Of a stretch of 64,000 nt of DNA, positions 25,947-34,556 are shown one piece after another. A program made the position numbers and the translations under genes. The notes under the pieces were generated by a model, which was not told the origin of the DNA, ran no database searches, and was given only the letters and a program-made list of their open reading frames with translations. Position 1 is the first letter of the stretch; every line of letters begins with the position of its first letter. Origin of the DNA: Ardenticatenaceae bacterium (GTDB lineage Bacteria > Chloroflexota > Anaerolineae > Promineifilales > Promineifilaceae); contig JACKCB010000002.1 of assembly GCA_020634235.1 (NCBI GenBank), positions 558,001-622,000 of the forward strand, written 5' to 3'.

Positions 25947-27341
25947 ATGAATTTCGACCACCAAACCTTCATCTCCCCTTTCACCTGGCGTTACGGCAGC
26001 CCGGAAATGCGCCACATCTGGTCCGAGGTACACAAGCGCCGGCTGATGCGCCAGGTCTGGGTCGCCCTGGCCACCGCCCAACACCAGGCCGGGCTGGTGA
26101 CCGCCGCCCAACTGGCCGACCTGCGCCAGCACGTAGACGACGTGGACCTGGCCCGGGCTTTGGTCATTGAGCAGGAAACCCGCCACGACGTGATGGCCGA
26201 AATTCGCACCTACGCCGAACAGTGCCCGGCCGGGGGCGGCATCATTCATTGGGGGGCCACCAGCGCCGACATCACCGACAACGTCGATGCCCTGCGCCTG
26301 CGCGAGTCGGCCCAGCTCCTGGAACAGCAGTTGGCCCGCCTGCTGGATCACCTGGCCAGCAAGATCGAGGCCACCGCCCACCTGCCCACCATGGCCCACA
26401 CCCACATCCAGCCCGCCGAACCCACCACCCTGGGCTACCGCTTTGCCGTCTACGCCCAAGATTTCCTGCACGACTTGCAAGCGCTGCGCCAGCTAATCGG
26501 CAGCCTGCGCGGCAAAGGGCTAAAGGGGGCCGTGGGCACCCAGGCCAGCTACCAGGAGCTTCTCCAGGGCACAGGCATGGACCCGGCCGGGATGGAAGCC
26601 ATCGCCATGGCCGAACTAGACCTGCCCTACTTCCCCATCGCCACCCAAACCTACACCCGCCAGCAAGATTTGCGCATACAGCAAGTGCTGGCCGGCATCG
26701 CCGCCTCCGCCCACAAATTCGCCTTCGATTTCCGGGTGCTGCAATCCCCCCCCTTTGGCGAATGGGCCGAGCCATTTGGCCAAAAGCAGGTCGGCTCCTC
26801 GGCCATGCCCTTCAAACGCAACCCCATCAACACCGAGAACATCTGCTCCCTGGCCCGCTACGTAGGCAGCCTGCCCGCCGCCGCCTGGGACAATGCCAGC
26901 CAGGCCATTTTAGAGCGCAGCCTGGATGATTCCGCCAACCGGCGCGTGTTCCAGCCCGAGGCGTTTCTGGCTACCGACGAGATATTGCGGCGGCTGGTTC
27001 GCGTGGTGGCCGGCATGGTCATCGACGAAGCGGCCATCCAGCGCAACATGGCCATCTACGGCCCCTTCGCCGCCACCGAGCGCGTGCTGATGGCCCTGGT
27101 GGCCGCCGGCGCCAGCCGCCAGGAGGGGCACGAGTGGATCCGGGCCTGCAGCCTGCAAGCGTGGGCCGCCCTGCGCGACGGGCAGGCCAACCCCCTGGCC
27201 AGCCTGCTGGCCACCGACCCGCAGATCAGCCGCTACCTGCCCCCCGAAAAGGTGCAGGCGCTCATGATCGCCGAAGCCCACGTGGGCACCGCCCCCGGCC
27301 GGGCCTTATCCCTGGCCCAAACCATCCGCCACACCCTCTAG
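25947..27341 (+). CDS. purB: Adenylosuccinate lyase
   Basis: 464 residues. The fumarase/aspartase signature G-S-S-A-M-P-F-K-R-N-P-I-N is intact with the catalytic Ser loop, as are T-S-A-D-I-T-D-N and A-H-T-H-I-Q-P-A-E-P-T-T-L-G. It makes AICAR from SAICAR and AMP from adenylosuccinate. ATG 25947 fits the family N-terminus M-N-F-D-H-Q-T-F-I-S-P-F-T-W-R-Y. No Shine-Dalgarno is obvious. Its stop codon abuts the stop of menH on the other strand with no base between. Confidence 0.96.
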   Translation: MNFDHQTFISPFTWRYGSPEMRHIWSEVHKRRLMRQVWVALATAQHQAGLVTAAQLADLRQHVDDVDLARALVIEQETRHDVMAEIRTYAEQCPAGGGIIHWGATSADITDNVDALRLRESAQLLEQQLARLLDHLASKIEATAHLPTMAHTHIQPAEPTTLGYRFAVYAQDFLHDLQALRQLIGSLRGKGLKGAVGTQASYQELLQGTGMDPAGMEAIAMAELDLPYFPIATQTYTRQQDLRIQQVLAGIAASAHKFAFDFRVLQSPPFGEWAEPFGQKQVGSSAMPFKRNPINTENICSLARYVGSLPAAAWDNASQAILERSLDDSANRRVFQPEAFLATDEILRRLVRVVAGMVIDEAAIQRNMAIYGPFAATERVLMALVAAGASRQEGHEWIRACSLQAWAALRDGQANPLASLLATDPQISRYLPPEKVQALMIAEAHVGTAPGRALSLAQTIRHTL

Positions 27342-28190
27342 TCAATCCGCCAGATCCGCATCATCTGCGCCCCCATTCTCACGCGGCCAGCCTTCCCGCA
27401 CCGCCTGCAAGAAGAGCGCCGGCTTTTCCAGGTGAATGGTGTGGCCCGCCCCGGGGATGATGCGCAGGTCGGCCTGGGGCAGCAGGGCAGCCATCTGGCG
27501 GTTGATGGCCACAAACTTGCTGTCTAGTGCCCCCGCCAGCAGCCGCACCGGCCGCCGCAGCGCCGGCAGCGCCTCCCACAGCGAAGGCTGGGCCCCAGTA
27601 CCCATGCCGCGCAGGCTGTTGGCCAACCCGGCCGGGTCATTCCTTAGCCGTTGTTCCCGCAGCCGGGCCCGCCCGGCCGGGGACAACCCCGCCTGGCTGG
27701 CCCACAACGGCAGCCGCTCCCATTCATCCACAAACGCCGTCATCCCCACCTGCTCAATCCGCGCCGCCAGCCGCTCATCCTGCGCCCGCCGTGCCCCCCG
27801 TTCGGCCGCCGTGGCCAGCCCGGGCGAGGCACTCTCCAGGATCAGCCGCCGCAGCCGCGCCGGCTGCCGCACAGCCAGGTAAAGGGCCAGCCGTCCGCCC
27901 ATCGAATAGCCTAGCAGATGCACCCGGCCGGGACACACCGCATCCAGCAGCGACCACACATCCGCCGCCACCGCTGCCATGCCATAGCGGGCCGGGTCAG
28001 GCGGCGCGGCCGTGCGCCCATGCCCCGGCAAGTCCAGCAGCAGCACCTGGTAGTACGGCGTCAGCGCCGGCAGCAGCGGCTGCCAGTTAACCATGCTGCC
28101 AGTAAAACCGTGCAGCAGCAGCAGCGGTTCCCCACCGTGGCCGTGGCATTCGTAATAGTAGGTCAGTTCATTCAGGGTGAGATAGGGCAT
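27342..28190 (-). CDS. menH: MenH-like alpha/beta hydrolase (SHCHC synthase)
   Basis: 282 residues, alpha/beta-hydrolase fold: oxyanion L-L-H-G-F-T-G-S, nucleophile elbow G-Y-S-M-G-G, and the catalytic His in G-A-G-H-T-I-H-L-E-K-P. In menaquinone synthesis MenH removes pyruvate from SEPHCHC to give SHCHC. The generic fold would not prove this, but it is the last gene of an operon with menF, menD, menB and menE, which does. The gap to menE is 35 bases. Confidence 0.88.
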   Translation of the reverse strand: MPYLTLNELTYYYECHGHGGEPLLLLHGFTGSMVNWQPLLPALTPYYQVLLLDLPGHGRTAAPPDPARYGMAAVAADVWSLLDAVCPGRVHLLGYSMGGRLALYLAVRQPARLRRLILESASPGLATAAERGARRAQDERLAARIEQVGMTAFVDEWERLPLWASQAGLSPAGRARLREQRLRNDPAGLANSLRGMGTGAQPSLWEALPALRRPVRLLAGALDSKFVAINRQMAALLPQADLRIIPGAGHTIHLEKPALFLQAVREGWPRENGGADDADLAD

Positions 28191-28225
28191 GTCCGTTACG
28201 GGCAGAAGCTTTCAGCGCTTTCCCC

Positions 28226-29710
28226 TCACAGCAGTTCTGCCAGCGCCTGCTGCACCTCGGCGCGGGCAACTTTGCCAGAGGCGGTGAGCGGCAGCGCCGT
28301 GGTAAAGCGAAGCAGGCGCGGCTGCTTGTAGCCCGCCAACCGCTGGCGGCTGAAGGCCAGCAGTTCTGCTTCGCCCAGCCGCGCCCCAGGCTGCAAGACG
28401 ACCAGCGCGGCCACCTGCTGGCCCCACTCCGGGTGGGGCAGGCCCACCACGCACGCCGCCCCTACCGCCGGATGCTGGGCCAGGACGCGCTCCACCTCCG
28501 CCGGATAGACGTTTTCGCCCCCACTGACGATGATGTCACTGCGCCGCTGTACCAGCCACAGGTCGCCATCCTCATCCAGGTAGCCGATGTCACCGGTGTG
28601 CAGCTCGCCGCCGGCCAATGCCCGGCCGGTGGCCGCCGTGTCACGGTAGTAACCGGCCATCACTGTGGGGCCGCTGACCAGGATTTCGCCATACCGGCCG
28701 GGTTCCACCGCCTGCCCCGCCTCATCAGCAATCCGTACCCGGCTGAAGAGCAGCGGCCGCCCCACGCTGCCCGGCTTCTGCCGCACCCCGGCCGGGAGCA
28801 GCGTCGCCACCTGGGAAGCAGCCTCCGTCAGGCCGTAGGTGGTGGCCACCGGCACCCCGGCCGCGCCCGCCGCCGCCAGCAGTTCCGGCGGAGCGGCCGC
28901 GCCACCCAGCAGCACCAGGCGCAGCGCCGCCGGCCAGGCCGGCCGCACGGCCAGCAAACGCCCCAACATGGTGGGCACCAGCGATACCAGCGTCGCCCCG
29001 TCCTGTTCCAGGCTGTCGTTAACCGTTGCCACCTGGAAACGCGGATGCAGAATAACGCTGATGCCGTAGAGGCAGGCGCGAAACAGCACCGCCAATCCGC
29101 CCACGTGGTACAGTGGCAGGCAGCTCAACCAGCGGTCGTCCGGCCGGTGCCCCAGGCGAAAGGCGGAGGCCGTGGCGCTCCAGAAGTGGTTGGCGTAGGT
29201 GATCATGGCCGCCTTGGGCCGCCCGCTGGTGCCGGAGGTAAAAAGGATGGCCTGGGTGCTGTCCAGGCGAAACGGGACGGGCGTGAACGGCCCCGGCCGG
29301 GCCGCGGCCAGCGCCCCCACCCTAACCCGGCCGGGCGCATCCACCGAGAGAACCGCCCGGCCGGGTTCGGCCAGATCGGCGGCCACAGCTTCGGTGGTGT
29401 GGTCGCACAGCAGCCAGCGACAGCCGGTATGGGCGAGCTGCCAGGCCAGCTCCGGCCGGGCGAGGCGGGTGTTGAGCGGCACCAGCACCAGCCCCAGGCG
29501 GGCCGCCGCATGCACCAGGCAGACGTATTCCGGCCGGTTGGGCATGAGGACGGCCAGCAGGGAACCCGGCCGGGTTCCCATCGCCGCCAGCCGGCCACAC
29601 CAGCCGGCCACCTCAGCCGCCAGGGCGGCGTAGGTCCACCGCTGTTCGCCAAAAAGCAGCGCCACCTGCTCCGGCGTGGTCGCCACCCGCTCCGTCAACC
29701 AATCGGGCAT
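28226..29710 (-). CDS. menE: o-Succinylbenzoate-CoA ligase
   Basis: 494 residues, ANL adenylating enzyme. The AMP-binding P-loop reads L-F-T-S-G-T-S-G-R-P-K-A-A; later G-E-I-L-V-S-G-P-T-V-M-A-G-Y-Y, H-T-G-D-I-G-Y-L-D-E-D-G-D-L and the C-terminal hinge R-R-S-D-I-I-V-S-G-G-E-N-V-Y-P. MenE activates o-succinylbenzoate with ATP and CoA. Eight bases separate it from menB. The gene is rich in the dispersed palindrome. Confidence 0.92.
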   Translation of the reverse strand: MPDWLTERVATTPEQVALLFGEQRWTYAALAAEVAGWCGRLAAMGTRPGSLLAVLMPNRPEYVCLVHAAARLGLVLVPLNTRLARPELAWQLAHTGCRWLLCDHTTEAVAADLAEPGRAVLSVDAPGRVRVGALAAARPGPFTPVPFRLDSTQAILFTSGTSGRPKAAMITYANHFWSATASAFRLGHRPDDRWLSCLPLYHVGGLAVLFRACLYGISVILHPRFQVATVNDSLEQDGATLVSLVPTMLGRLLAVRPAWPAALRLVLLGGAAAPPELLAAAGAAGVPVATTYGLTEAASQVATLLPAGVRQKPGSVGRPLLFSRVRIADEAGQAVEPGRYGEILVSGPTVMAGYYRDTAATGRALAGGELHTGDIGYLDEDGDLWLVQRRSDIIVSGGENVYPAEVERVLAQHPAVGAACVVGLPHPEWGQQVAALVVLQPGARLGEAELLAFSRQRLAGYKQPRLLRFTTALPLTASGKVARAEVQQALAELL

Positions 29711-29718
29711 CGCTCGGC

Positions 29719-30552
29719 CTATGGTCGCCGGGGGAACTTGCTGAAGTCGGGTTCGCGCTTCTCGTTGAAGGCGTTGCGCCCCTCTTTGCCCTCCTCAGTC
29801 ATGTAGAAGAGCATGGTGGCATCGCCGGCCATCACCTGCAAGCCCGTCTGCCCGTCGCAGTCGGCGTTCATCGCCGCCTTGATGAAGCGGATGGCAATGG
29901 GGCTTTTCTTCAGGATTTCCTGCGCCCAGGCCACGCCCTCCGCCTCCAGCTCGGCCAGGGGCACGATCTTGTTCACCAGCCCCATCTCCAGCGCCTCCTG
30001 GGCGCTGTATTGGCGGCAGAGATACCAGATCTCACGCGCCTTCTTCTGCCCCACAATGCGGGCCAGGTAGTTGGAACCAAAGCCGGCATCGAAGCTGCCC
30101 ACGATCGGCCCGGTCTGGCCAAAGATGGCGTTGTCGGCCGCGATCGTCAGGTCGGAGATAACGTGCAGGATATGGCCGCCGCCGATGGCATAGCCAGCCA
30201 CCAGGGCAATAACCGGCTTGGGCATGGTGCGCATCACCCGCTGTAGTTCCAATACGTTCAGCCGGGCCACGCCCTGGTCATCCACGTAGCCGGCATGGCC
30301 GCGGATTTTCTGGTCGCCGCCGGCACAAAAGGCATACACGCCGTCCTTGGGCGAGGGGCCGTTGCCGGTGAGCAGCACCACGCCAACTTCGCTGTCCATC
30401 CAGGCCAGGCGAAAGGCGTCGGTCATCTCGTCGATGGTCTTGGGCCGGAAGGCATTGCGCACCTCCGGCCGGTTGAAGGCAATGCGGGCCATGCCGTCGG
30501 CCTTGTGGTAGGTGATGTCCTGGTATTCTTTTGCAGTTTGCCAGTTCGTCAT
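29719..30552 (-). CDS. menB: 1,4-Dihydroxy-2-naphthoyl-CoA synthase
   Basis: 277 residues, crotonase fold. Typical MenB features: Y-H-K-A-D-G-M-A-R-I-A-F-N-R-P-E-V-R-N-A-F-R-P, F-C-A-G-G-D-Q-K-I-R, and G-Q-T-G-P-I-V-G-S-F-D-A-G-F-G-S. It closes the second ring of the naphthoquinone. The start at 30552 has AAGGAG upstream; 24 extra residues of open frame before it are translated from a repetitive AT-rich spacer and are not protein-like. A 183-base spacer separates it from menD, so an internal promoter is possible. Confidence 0.96.
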   Translation of the reverse strand: MTNWQTAKEYQDITYHKADGMARIAFNRPEVRNAFRPKTIDEMTDAFRLAWMDSEVGVVLLTGNGPSPKDGVYAFCAGGDQKIRGHAGYVDDQGVARLNVLELQRVMRTMPKPVIALVAGYAIGGGHILHVISDLTIAADNAIFGQTGPIVGSFDAGFGSNYLARIVGQKKAREIWYLCRQYSAQEALEMGLVNKIVPLAELEAEGVAWAQEILKKSPIAIRFIKAAMNADCDGQTGLQVMAGDATMLFYMTEEGKEGRNAFNEKREPDFSKFPRRP

Positions 30553-30566
30553 AAGAGTCTCCTTTT

Positions 30567-30617
30567 CGTAATCTGCAATCCAAAATCTGTAATCTGCAGC
30601 CCGTAATCTGTGATTTC
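30567..30617. repeat. Short heptad-like AT-rich repeats (ATTACRGATT type)
   Basis: On the minus strand the spacer reads as overlapping copies of GATTACRGATT/GATTGCAGATTAC, with TAATCTG appearing three times on the plus strand, twice more with one change. The composition is unlike the surrounding GC-rich DNA. Similar IADxG-encoding repeats are scattered in some Planctomycetes and Chloroflexota genomes. Confidence 0.5.
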
Positions 30618-30712
30618 CAGGCAAGCGTTTAGTCCTTCAAAACCCGGCAAGTCTCCTGGGCATACCTGGCAGGCATACCCGCCAGCAAAAACCTGTCAGG
30701 TTCAATACATTT

Positions 30713-30742
30713 CACCCCTTCACCCCCTCACCCCTTCACCCC
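30713..30742. repeat. Tandem CACCCCTT-type repeat at the menD 3' end
   Basis: Four near-identical units CACCCCTT/CACCCCCT follow one another and run into the menD stop region. Just upstream, AACCTGTCAGGTT (from about 30689) is a small palindrome. Confidence 0.5.
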
Positions 30743-32433
30743 ACCACTTCCCTCAAACAACCCAGGTCCGCCGCACCATCCGTCTGGGCTTCCAGCAGGG
30801 TGGGCGTATGGCCGGCCAGGCTGGCGGCCAGGTGGCGGCGGAAAGCGGCACGGCTGGTGATGCGCTGGTAAGCCAGGCCGTAAAGCTGCCCGGCCGGGGC
30901 GAAATCCAGCCCGTGGGGGGTCAGAAACAGCTCGGTAAAGGGTGGTTCGTGCCCGGCAATGGGCAGGCGGCGGAAGATGCCCCCGCCGTTGTTATTGAGC
31001 AGCACCACCGTCACCCGGCGCAGTTGCTGCTGGCGCACCGCCAGCAAGCCGTTCATGTCGTGGTAGAAGGTGATGTCGCCCACGAGAATGACGGTGGGCC
31101 GCTGCGGCGCGGCGGCGGCCAGCCCCAGCCCGGTGGAGAGGTTGCCGTCGATGCCGCTGGCCCCCCGGTTGCCATAGACGTGCCGTTCCCGGCCGGAGGG
31201 GCGGCCAAACTGGTCCACGTGGCGAATGGGCAGGCTGTTCCCCACCAAGAGCTGCGCCCCGGCCGGGAGCAGGTCCAGCAGGTCGGCCACCACCGCGCCA
31301 TCAAAAAAGGGCGCACCGGCCAGGCCGCGGTCCAGCGCGGCCCAGGTGGCCGCCTCGGTAGCCTGCACCTGCGCCGCCCAGGGGCTGCCCGGCCGGGGCG
31401 TGAGCCGCGCCGCCAGTGCCCGGCAGGTGGCCGCCCCATCCGCCTGCAAGAACGTGTCCACCCGGTGGCTGTCATCCGCCCAAACGCCGCTGGCCTGCAC
31501 GTGGACCAGGCGCGCGTCCGCCTGGCGGGCCAGGTACTCATTGAGCCATTTGGAGACCGGCAGGTGGCCAAAGCGCAGAATCACCTCCGGCGCGGGCCAG
31601 CCGGGGCCATCGCCGCGCAGGAAGGTGTCGTAGCCGCCAACAGCCGCTGCCTGGCCAAAGCGCACGCCCGACAGCGGGTCGGCCAGCAGCGGGTAGCCGC
31701 TGGTTTGGGCCAGGGCGGCCACCGCGGCCGGGAAATCCCCCCCTTCGCAGCGCGGCCCGCAGACGATGAGGCCGCGCTCGTGCTGGTTGATGAGGGCGGC
31801 CAGTTCGGCTATCTGGTTGGGAGTAGGCAGGAGCTGGCCGCGCAGGGTGCGGGTGTGGGGCGGCCCGGCCGGGGCGAAGGCCGGTGTGTGCGGCAGCGCC
31901 GGCTCCAGCGGCTTGCGGAAGGGGAAGTTCAGGTGCACCGGGCCGGGGGGCAGGCCGGCGGCTGTGGCCAGCGCCCGCGCCGCCAGGGTACGCAGGTTCC
32001 GCAGGGCCACCGCCGGGGCGTCGGCCTCCGGCAGGGCGACGTCCACCCCCCACAACACCTGGTCGCCATACAACTTCACCTGGTCGATGGTCTGGTTGGC
32101 CCCGCTGTGGCGCAGTTCCGGCGGCCGGTCGCTGGTGAGCACCAGCAGCGGCACCTGGGACATGCGCGCCTCGATAATGGCCGGGAAGTAGTTGGCCCCA
32201 GCCGTGCCGGAGGTACAGAGCAGGGCCACCGGCCGGGTGGTGGCCAGGGCCAGCCCCAGGGCAAAAAAGGCGGCGCTGCGCTCGTCCAGGTGCAGGTAGT
32301 GGCGGATGGCCGGGTGGGCGGCAAAGGCCAGGGTCAGCGGCGTGGAGCGGGAGCCAGGGGCGATGACGACCGCTTGCAAGCCGCCGCGCGCCAGTTCATC
32401 GACAAAAGTTTCGGCCCAGAGGGTGTTGGTCAT
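30736..32433 (-). CDS. menD: SEPHCHC synthase (2-succinyl-5-enolpyruvyl-6-hydroxy-3-cyclohexene-1-carboxylate synthase)
   Basis: 565 residues, ThDP-dependent. N-terminus with V-V-I-A-P-G-S-R-S-T-P-L-T-L-A and the catalytic Glu region H-L-D-E-R-S-A-A-F-F-A-L-G; ThDP/Mg site G-N-R-G-A-S-G-I-D-G-N-L-S-T and downstream N-N-N-G-G-G-I-F. It condenses isochorismate with 2-oxoglutarate. The stop of menF is 36 bases upstream, consistent with one transcript. Confidence 0.96.
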   Translation of the reverse strand: MTNTLWAETFVDELARGGLQAVVIAPGSRSTPLTLAFAAHPAIRHYLHLDERSAAFFALGLALATTRPVALLCTSGTAGANYFPAIIEARMSQVPLLVLTSDRPPELRHSGANQTIDQVKLYGDQVLWGVDVALPEADAPAVALRNLRTLAARALATAAGLPPGPVHLNFPFRKPLEPALPHTPAFAPAGPPHTRTLRGQLLPTPNQIAELAALINQHERGLIVCGPRCEGGDFPAAVAALAQTSGYPLLADPLSGVRFGQAAAVGGYDTFLRGDGPGWPAPEVILRFGHLPVSKWLNEYLARQADARLVHVQASGVWADDSHRVDTFLQADGAATCRALAARLTPRPGSPWAAQVQATEAATWAALDRGLAGAPFFDGAVVADLLDLLPAGAQLLVGNSLPIRHVDQFGRPSGRERHVYGNRGASGIDGNLSTGLGLAAAAPQRPTVILVGDITFYHDMNGLLAVRQQQLRRVTVVLLNNNGGGIFRRLPIAGHEPPFTELFLTPHGLDFAPAGQLYGLAYQRITSRAAFRRHLAASLAGHTPTLLEAQTDGAADLGCLREVVG

Positions 32434-32469
32434 AGGTAGTTACCGTTGAGCAAGGGCAGTTCGCCCAGT

Positions 32470-33846
32470 TCACGCCGCTATTCCCAGAGCATGCAGAATA
32501 GGGCGGAATTTCAGGTTGGTTTCAGCCCACTCTTTGTTGGCGTCGGAGCCGGCCACAATGCCAGCGCCGGCATAAAGCCAGACGCGGTGGGTTTGGGCGA
32601 CGGCGGAGCGAATGGCCACGGCAAAGGTGCCGTCGAGGTCGGCATCGATCCAGCCGATGGGGGCGGCGAACCAGCCACGGGGCACCGGTTCGGCCTGCTG
32701 GATGAAGGCCAGGGCCAGGTCGCGGGGCTGGCCACCCAGGGCCGGTGTGGGATGCAGCAGTTCGAGCAGGGGGATGACCCCGGCCGGGTGGCGTAGGCGG
32801 CCGCTGATGGGCGTATGCAGGTGCTGGATGTTGCTCAGGGTGAGCACGCCAGTAGGCGGCACGCACAGGTCGCGGACCAGGGGGGCCAGGCGGCGGCGGA
32901 TGGCGGCCACGACCATCTGGTGTTCGCGCTGTTCTTTGTCGCCAGCCAGCAGTTCGGCGGCCAGGCGGGTATCTTCGGCTGGCGTGGCCCCGCGGCCAAT
33001 GGAACCGGCCAGGGCCATGGTAGCCACCTGGTCGCCACGCACCTGGGCCAGCAGTTCGGGCGAGGCCCCGAAGAAGGCGTGGCCGGGACGTGGCTCAAAC
33101 AGGAAACGGTAGCAGCCGGGGTAATGGTCGTCGAGGTAGGCCAGGGCCTGGTCAACGTCAACCCGGCCGGGGTAGCGCAGCTCGCACACCCTGGACAGCA
33201 CCACCTTTTGCAGGGGGCCGCCGGCCATCTGGCCTGTGGCGTCGTTGATTTTGGCCGTCCAATCGGCCAGGGAGAGGGGGTAATGGATCCCGGCCGGGGG
33301 GGGCATCCCGGCCGGGGCCGGGGGGAGCTGCTGGCGCAGCCAATCGTGGCGGGCTTGCAAGGCAGCGGCCAGTTGGGGCAGGGTCCCGGCCGGGTCTTCG
33401 TCGGCCGGCAGGATGGCGTTAATCGTCAGCCAGCAGTCCCCGCCGCTCTGGACCAATTGGAAATGGGGTAGGATGAAGTGGGCCGGGTGGAATTCGGTCC
33501 AGGTGTTGTCGGGGGTGAAATCATCGCGGAAGGCGAACCCGCCGATGAGGCGCGGCCCGGCCGGGGCTGGTCCCTGGCGCACCGCCCCGGCAAAAAGGGC
33601 GGCAGCCTGGCGGTGAATGTCGCTGAAGCGGTTTTCACCCCAGGCGAACAGCTCGGCGGCCACGCCAAAGCCGGCGTAGGTGATGGGCTGGCGGGCATCT
33701 TGCCAGTAGAAGCGTTCGTGCCCCAGGGCGTGCTGCAGGAACCCGGCCGGGGTGATACCGGGGCTGGGCAAACTATAGCTGACGAGCCGCCCGGCCGGGG
33801 TGCCGGGCGAAGGTGCCAGCGGCAGCTGCATACGACCCGACTTCAT
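32470..33846 (-). CDS. menF: Isochorismate synthase
   Basis: 458 residues, chorismate-binding (TrpE-like) fold. K-V-V-L-S-R, L-A-G-S-I-G-R-G-A-T-P-A-E-D, E-H-Q-M-V-V, the H-L-H-T-P-I-S-G-R-L segment, H-P-T-P-A-L-G-G and Y-A-G-A-G-I-V-A-G-S-D match isochorismate synthases, the first committed enzyme of menaquinone synthesis. ATG 33846 lies seven bases past the tetR stop, and the GAGG preceding it overlaps that stop codon, so the two genes are translationally coupled. Seven exact copies of CCCGGCCGGG lie in this gene, each encoding Pro-Ala-Gly. Confidence 0.93.
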   Translation of the reverse strand: MKSGRMQLPLAPSPGTPAGRLVSYSLPSPGITPAGFLQHALGHERFYWQDARQPITYAGFGVAAELFAWGENRFSDIHRQAAALFAGAVRQGPAPAGPRLIGGFAFRDDFTPDNTWTEFHPAHFILPHFQLVQSGGDCWLTINAILPADEDPAGTLPQLAAALQARHDWLRQQLPPAPAGMPPPAGIHYPLSLADWTAKINDATGQMAGGPLQKVVLSRVCELRYPGRVDVDQALAYLDDHYPGCYRFLFEPRPGHAFFGASPELLAQVRGDQVATMALAGSIGRGATPAEDTRLAAELLAGDKEQREHQMVVAAIRRRLAPLVRDLCVPPTGVLTLSNIQHLHTPISGRLRHPAGVIPLLELLHPTPALGGQPRDLALAFIQQAEPVPRGWFAAPIGWIDADLDGTFAVAIRSAVAQTHRVWLYAGAGIVAGSDANKEWAETNLKFRPILHALGIAA

Positions 33847-33853
33847 GCGCCCG

Positions 33854-34447
33854 CTAATCCTCGTAGCCCACACTTTTTAGCAGCAGCGGCAGCAGCCCGC
33901 CCATGATGCGCTCCGGGTCTGGTTCGCCAGTGTAAACCCAGCGAATGACCACGTTGTAAATGGCCCCCATCCAGGCATGAGCCACAATCTCGGTGTCTAC
34001 CGGGGCGATGTCACCCACATCGATGGCCTCTTGCAAGTAGCCCTCGATAAGTTGGGCGAAGCGGTCGTTGACGGCGTTGCGCTTGTTTTCAAACGTGGCC
34101 CCCAGCCCTACCGCCTGCACCAGCAGAATTTTGGCCGGGCGACGGTACTTGCCAAAGGTGTCCAGGCAGGCGGCCAGCGCGGCGCGCACACGCAAGATGC
34201 CCTGCGCCTCCTGGGCAATCGCTTCCTCCACTCGCCGTTCCAGCAGATCGGCAAACTGGTCTACCAGGGCCAGGAAGAGGCGCTCTTTGTTGGGAAAGTG
34301 GAAATAGATGGAGCCTTTGGAGGTTTCTGATTCTTCGACAATCTCGTCGAGACGGGTGTCGTGGTACCCTTTGCGGGCAAAGATGGTCAGGGCGGCATCG
34401 AGGATGCGCCCTTTGGTGCTGTTGGGGTCTTCGTTCGGCATGGTCAT
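33854..34447 (-). CDS. TetR/AcrR-family regulator heading the menaquinone operon
   Basis: 197 residues. The helix-turn-helix is at the N-terminus: R-I-L-D-A-A-L-T-I-F-A-R-K-G-Y, L-D-E-I-V-E-E-S-E-T-S-K-G-S-I-Y-F-H-F-P-N-K-E-R-L-F. The C-terminal half is a helical ligand-binding domain of the fatty-acid/drug regulator type. It is the first gene of the men operon, with a matching operator just upstream, so it likely autoregulates and controls menaquinone synthesis in response to a small ligand that I cannot identify. Confidence 0.9.
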   Translation of the reverse strand: MTMPNEDPNSTKGRILDAALTIFARKGYHDTRLDEIVEESETSKGSIYFHFPNKERLFLALVDQFADLLERRVEEAIAQEAQGILRVRAALAACLDTFGKYRRPAKILLVQAVGLGATFENKRNAVNDRFAQLIEGYLQEAIDVGDIAPVDTEIVAHAWMGAIYNVVIRWVYTGEPDPERIMGGLLPLLLKSVGYED

Positions 34448-34464
34448 GGGTTGCCCTGCGGTGT

Positions 34465-34480
34465 GACCGACTGGTCAGTC
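34465..34480 (-). promoter_or_regulatory. TetR-type operator upstream of the men operon
   Basis: GACCGACTGGTCAGTC is a GACyGACyrGTCrGTC palindrome, the half-site pattern of many TetR/AcrR-family operators. It ends 18 bases before the regulator's start codon, where it would block the promoter. Confidence 0.75.
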
Positions 34481-34556
34481 TAGTTGTTTGGGGTAAGGAT
34501 AGCGGCAACCCGGCCGGGTGTCAAGCGGCGTTTCTGGGTGTCTGGGTGCCAGCCAA

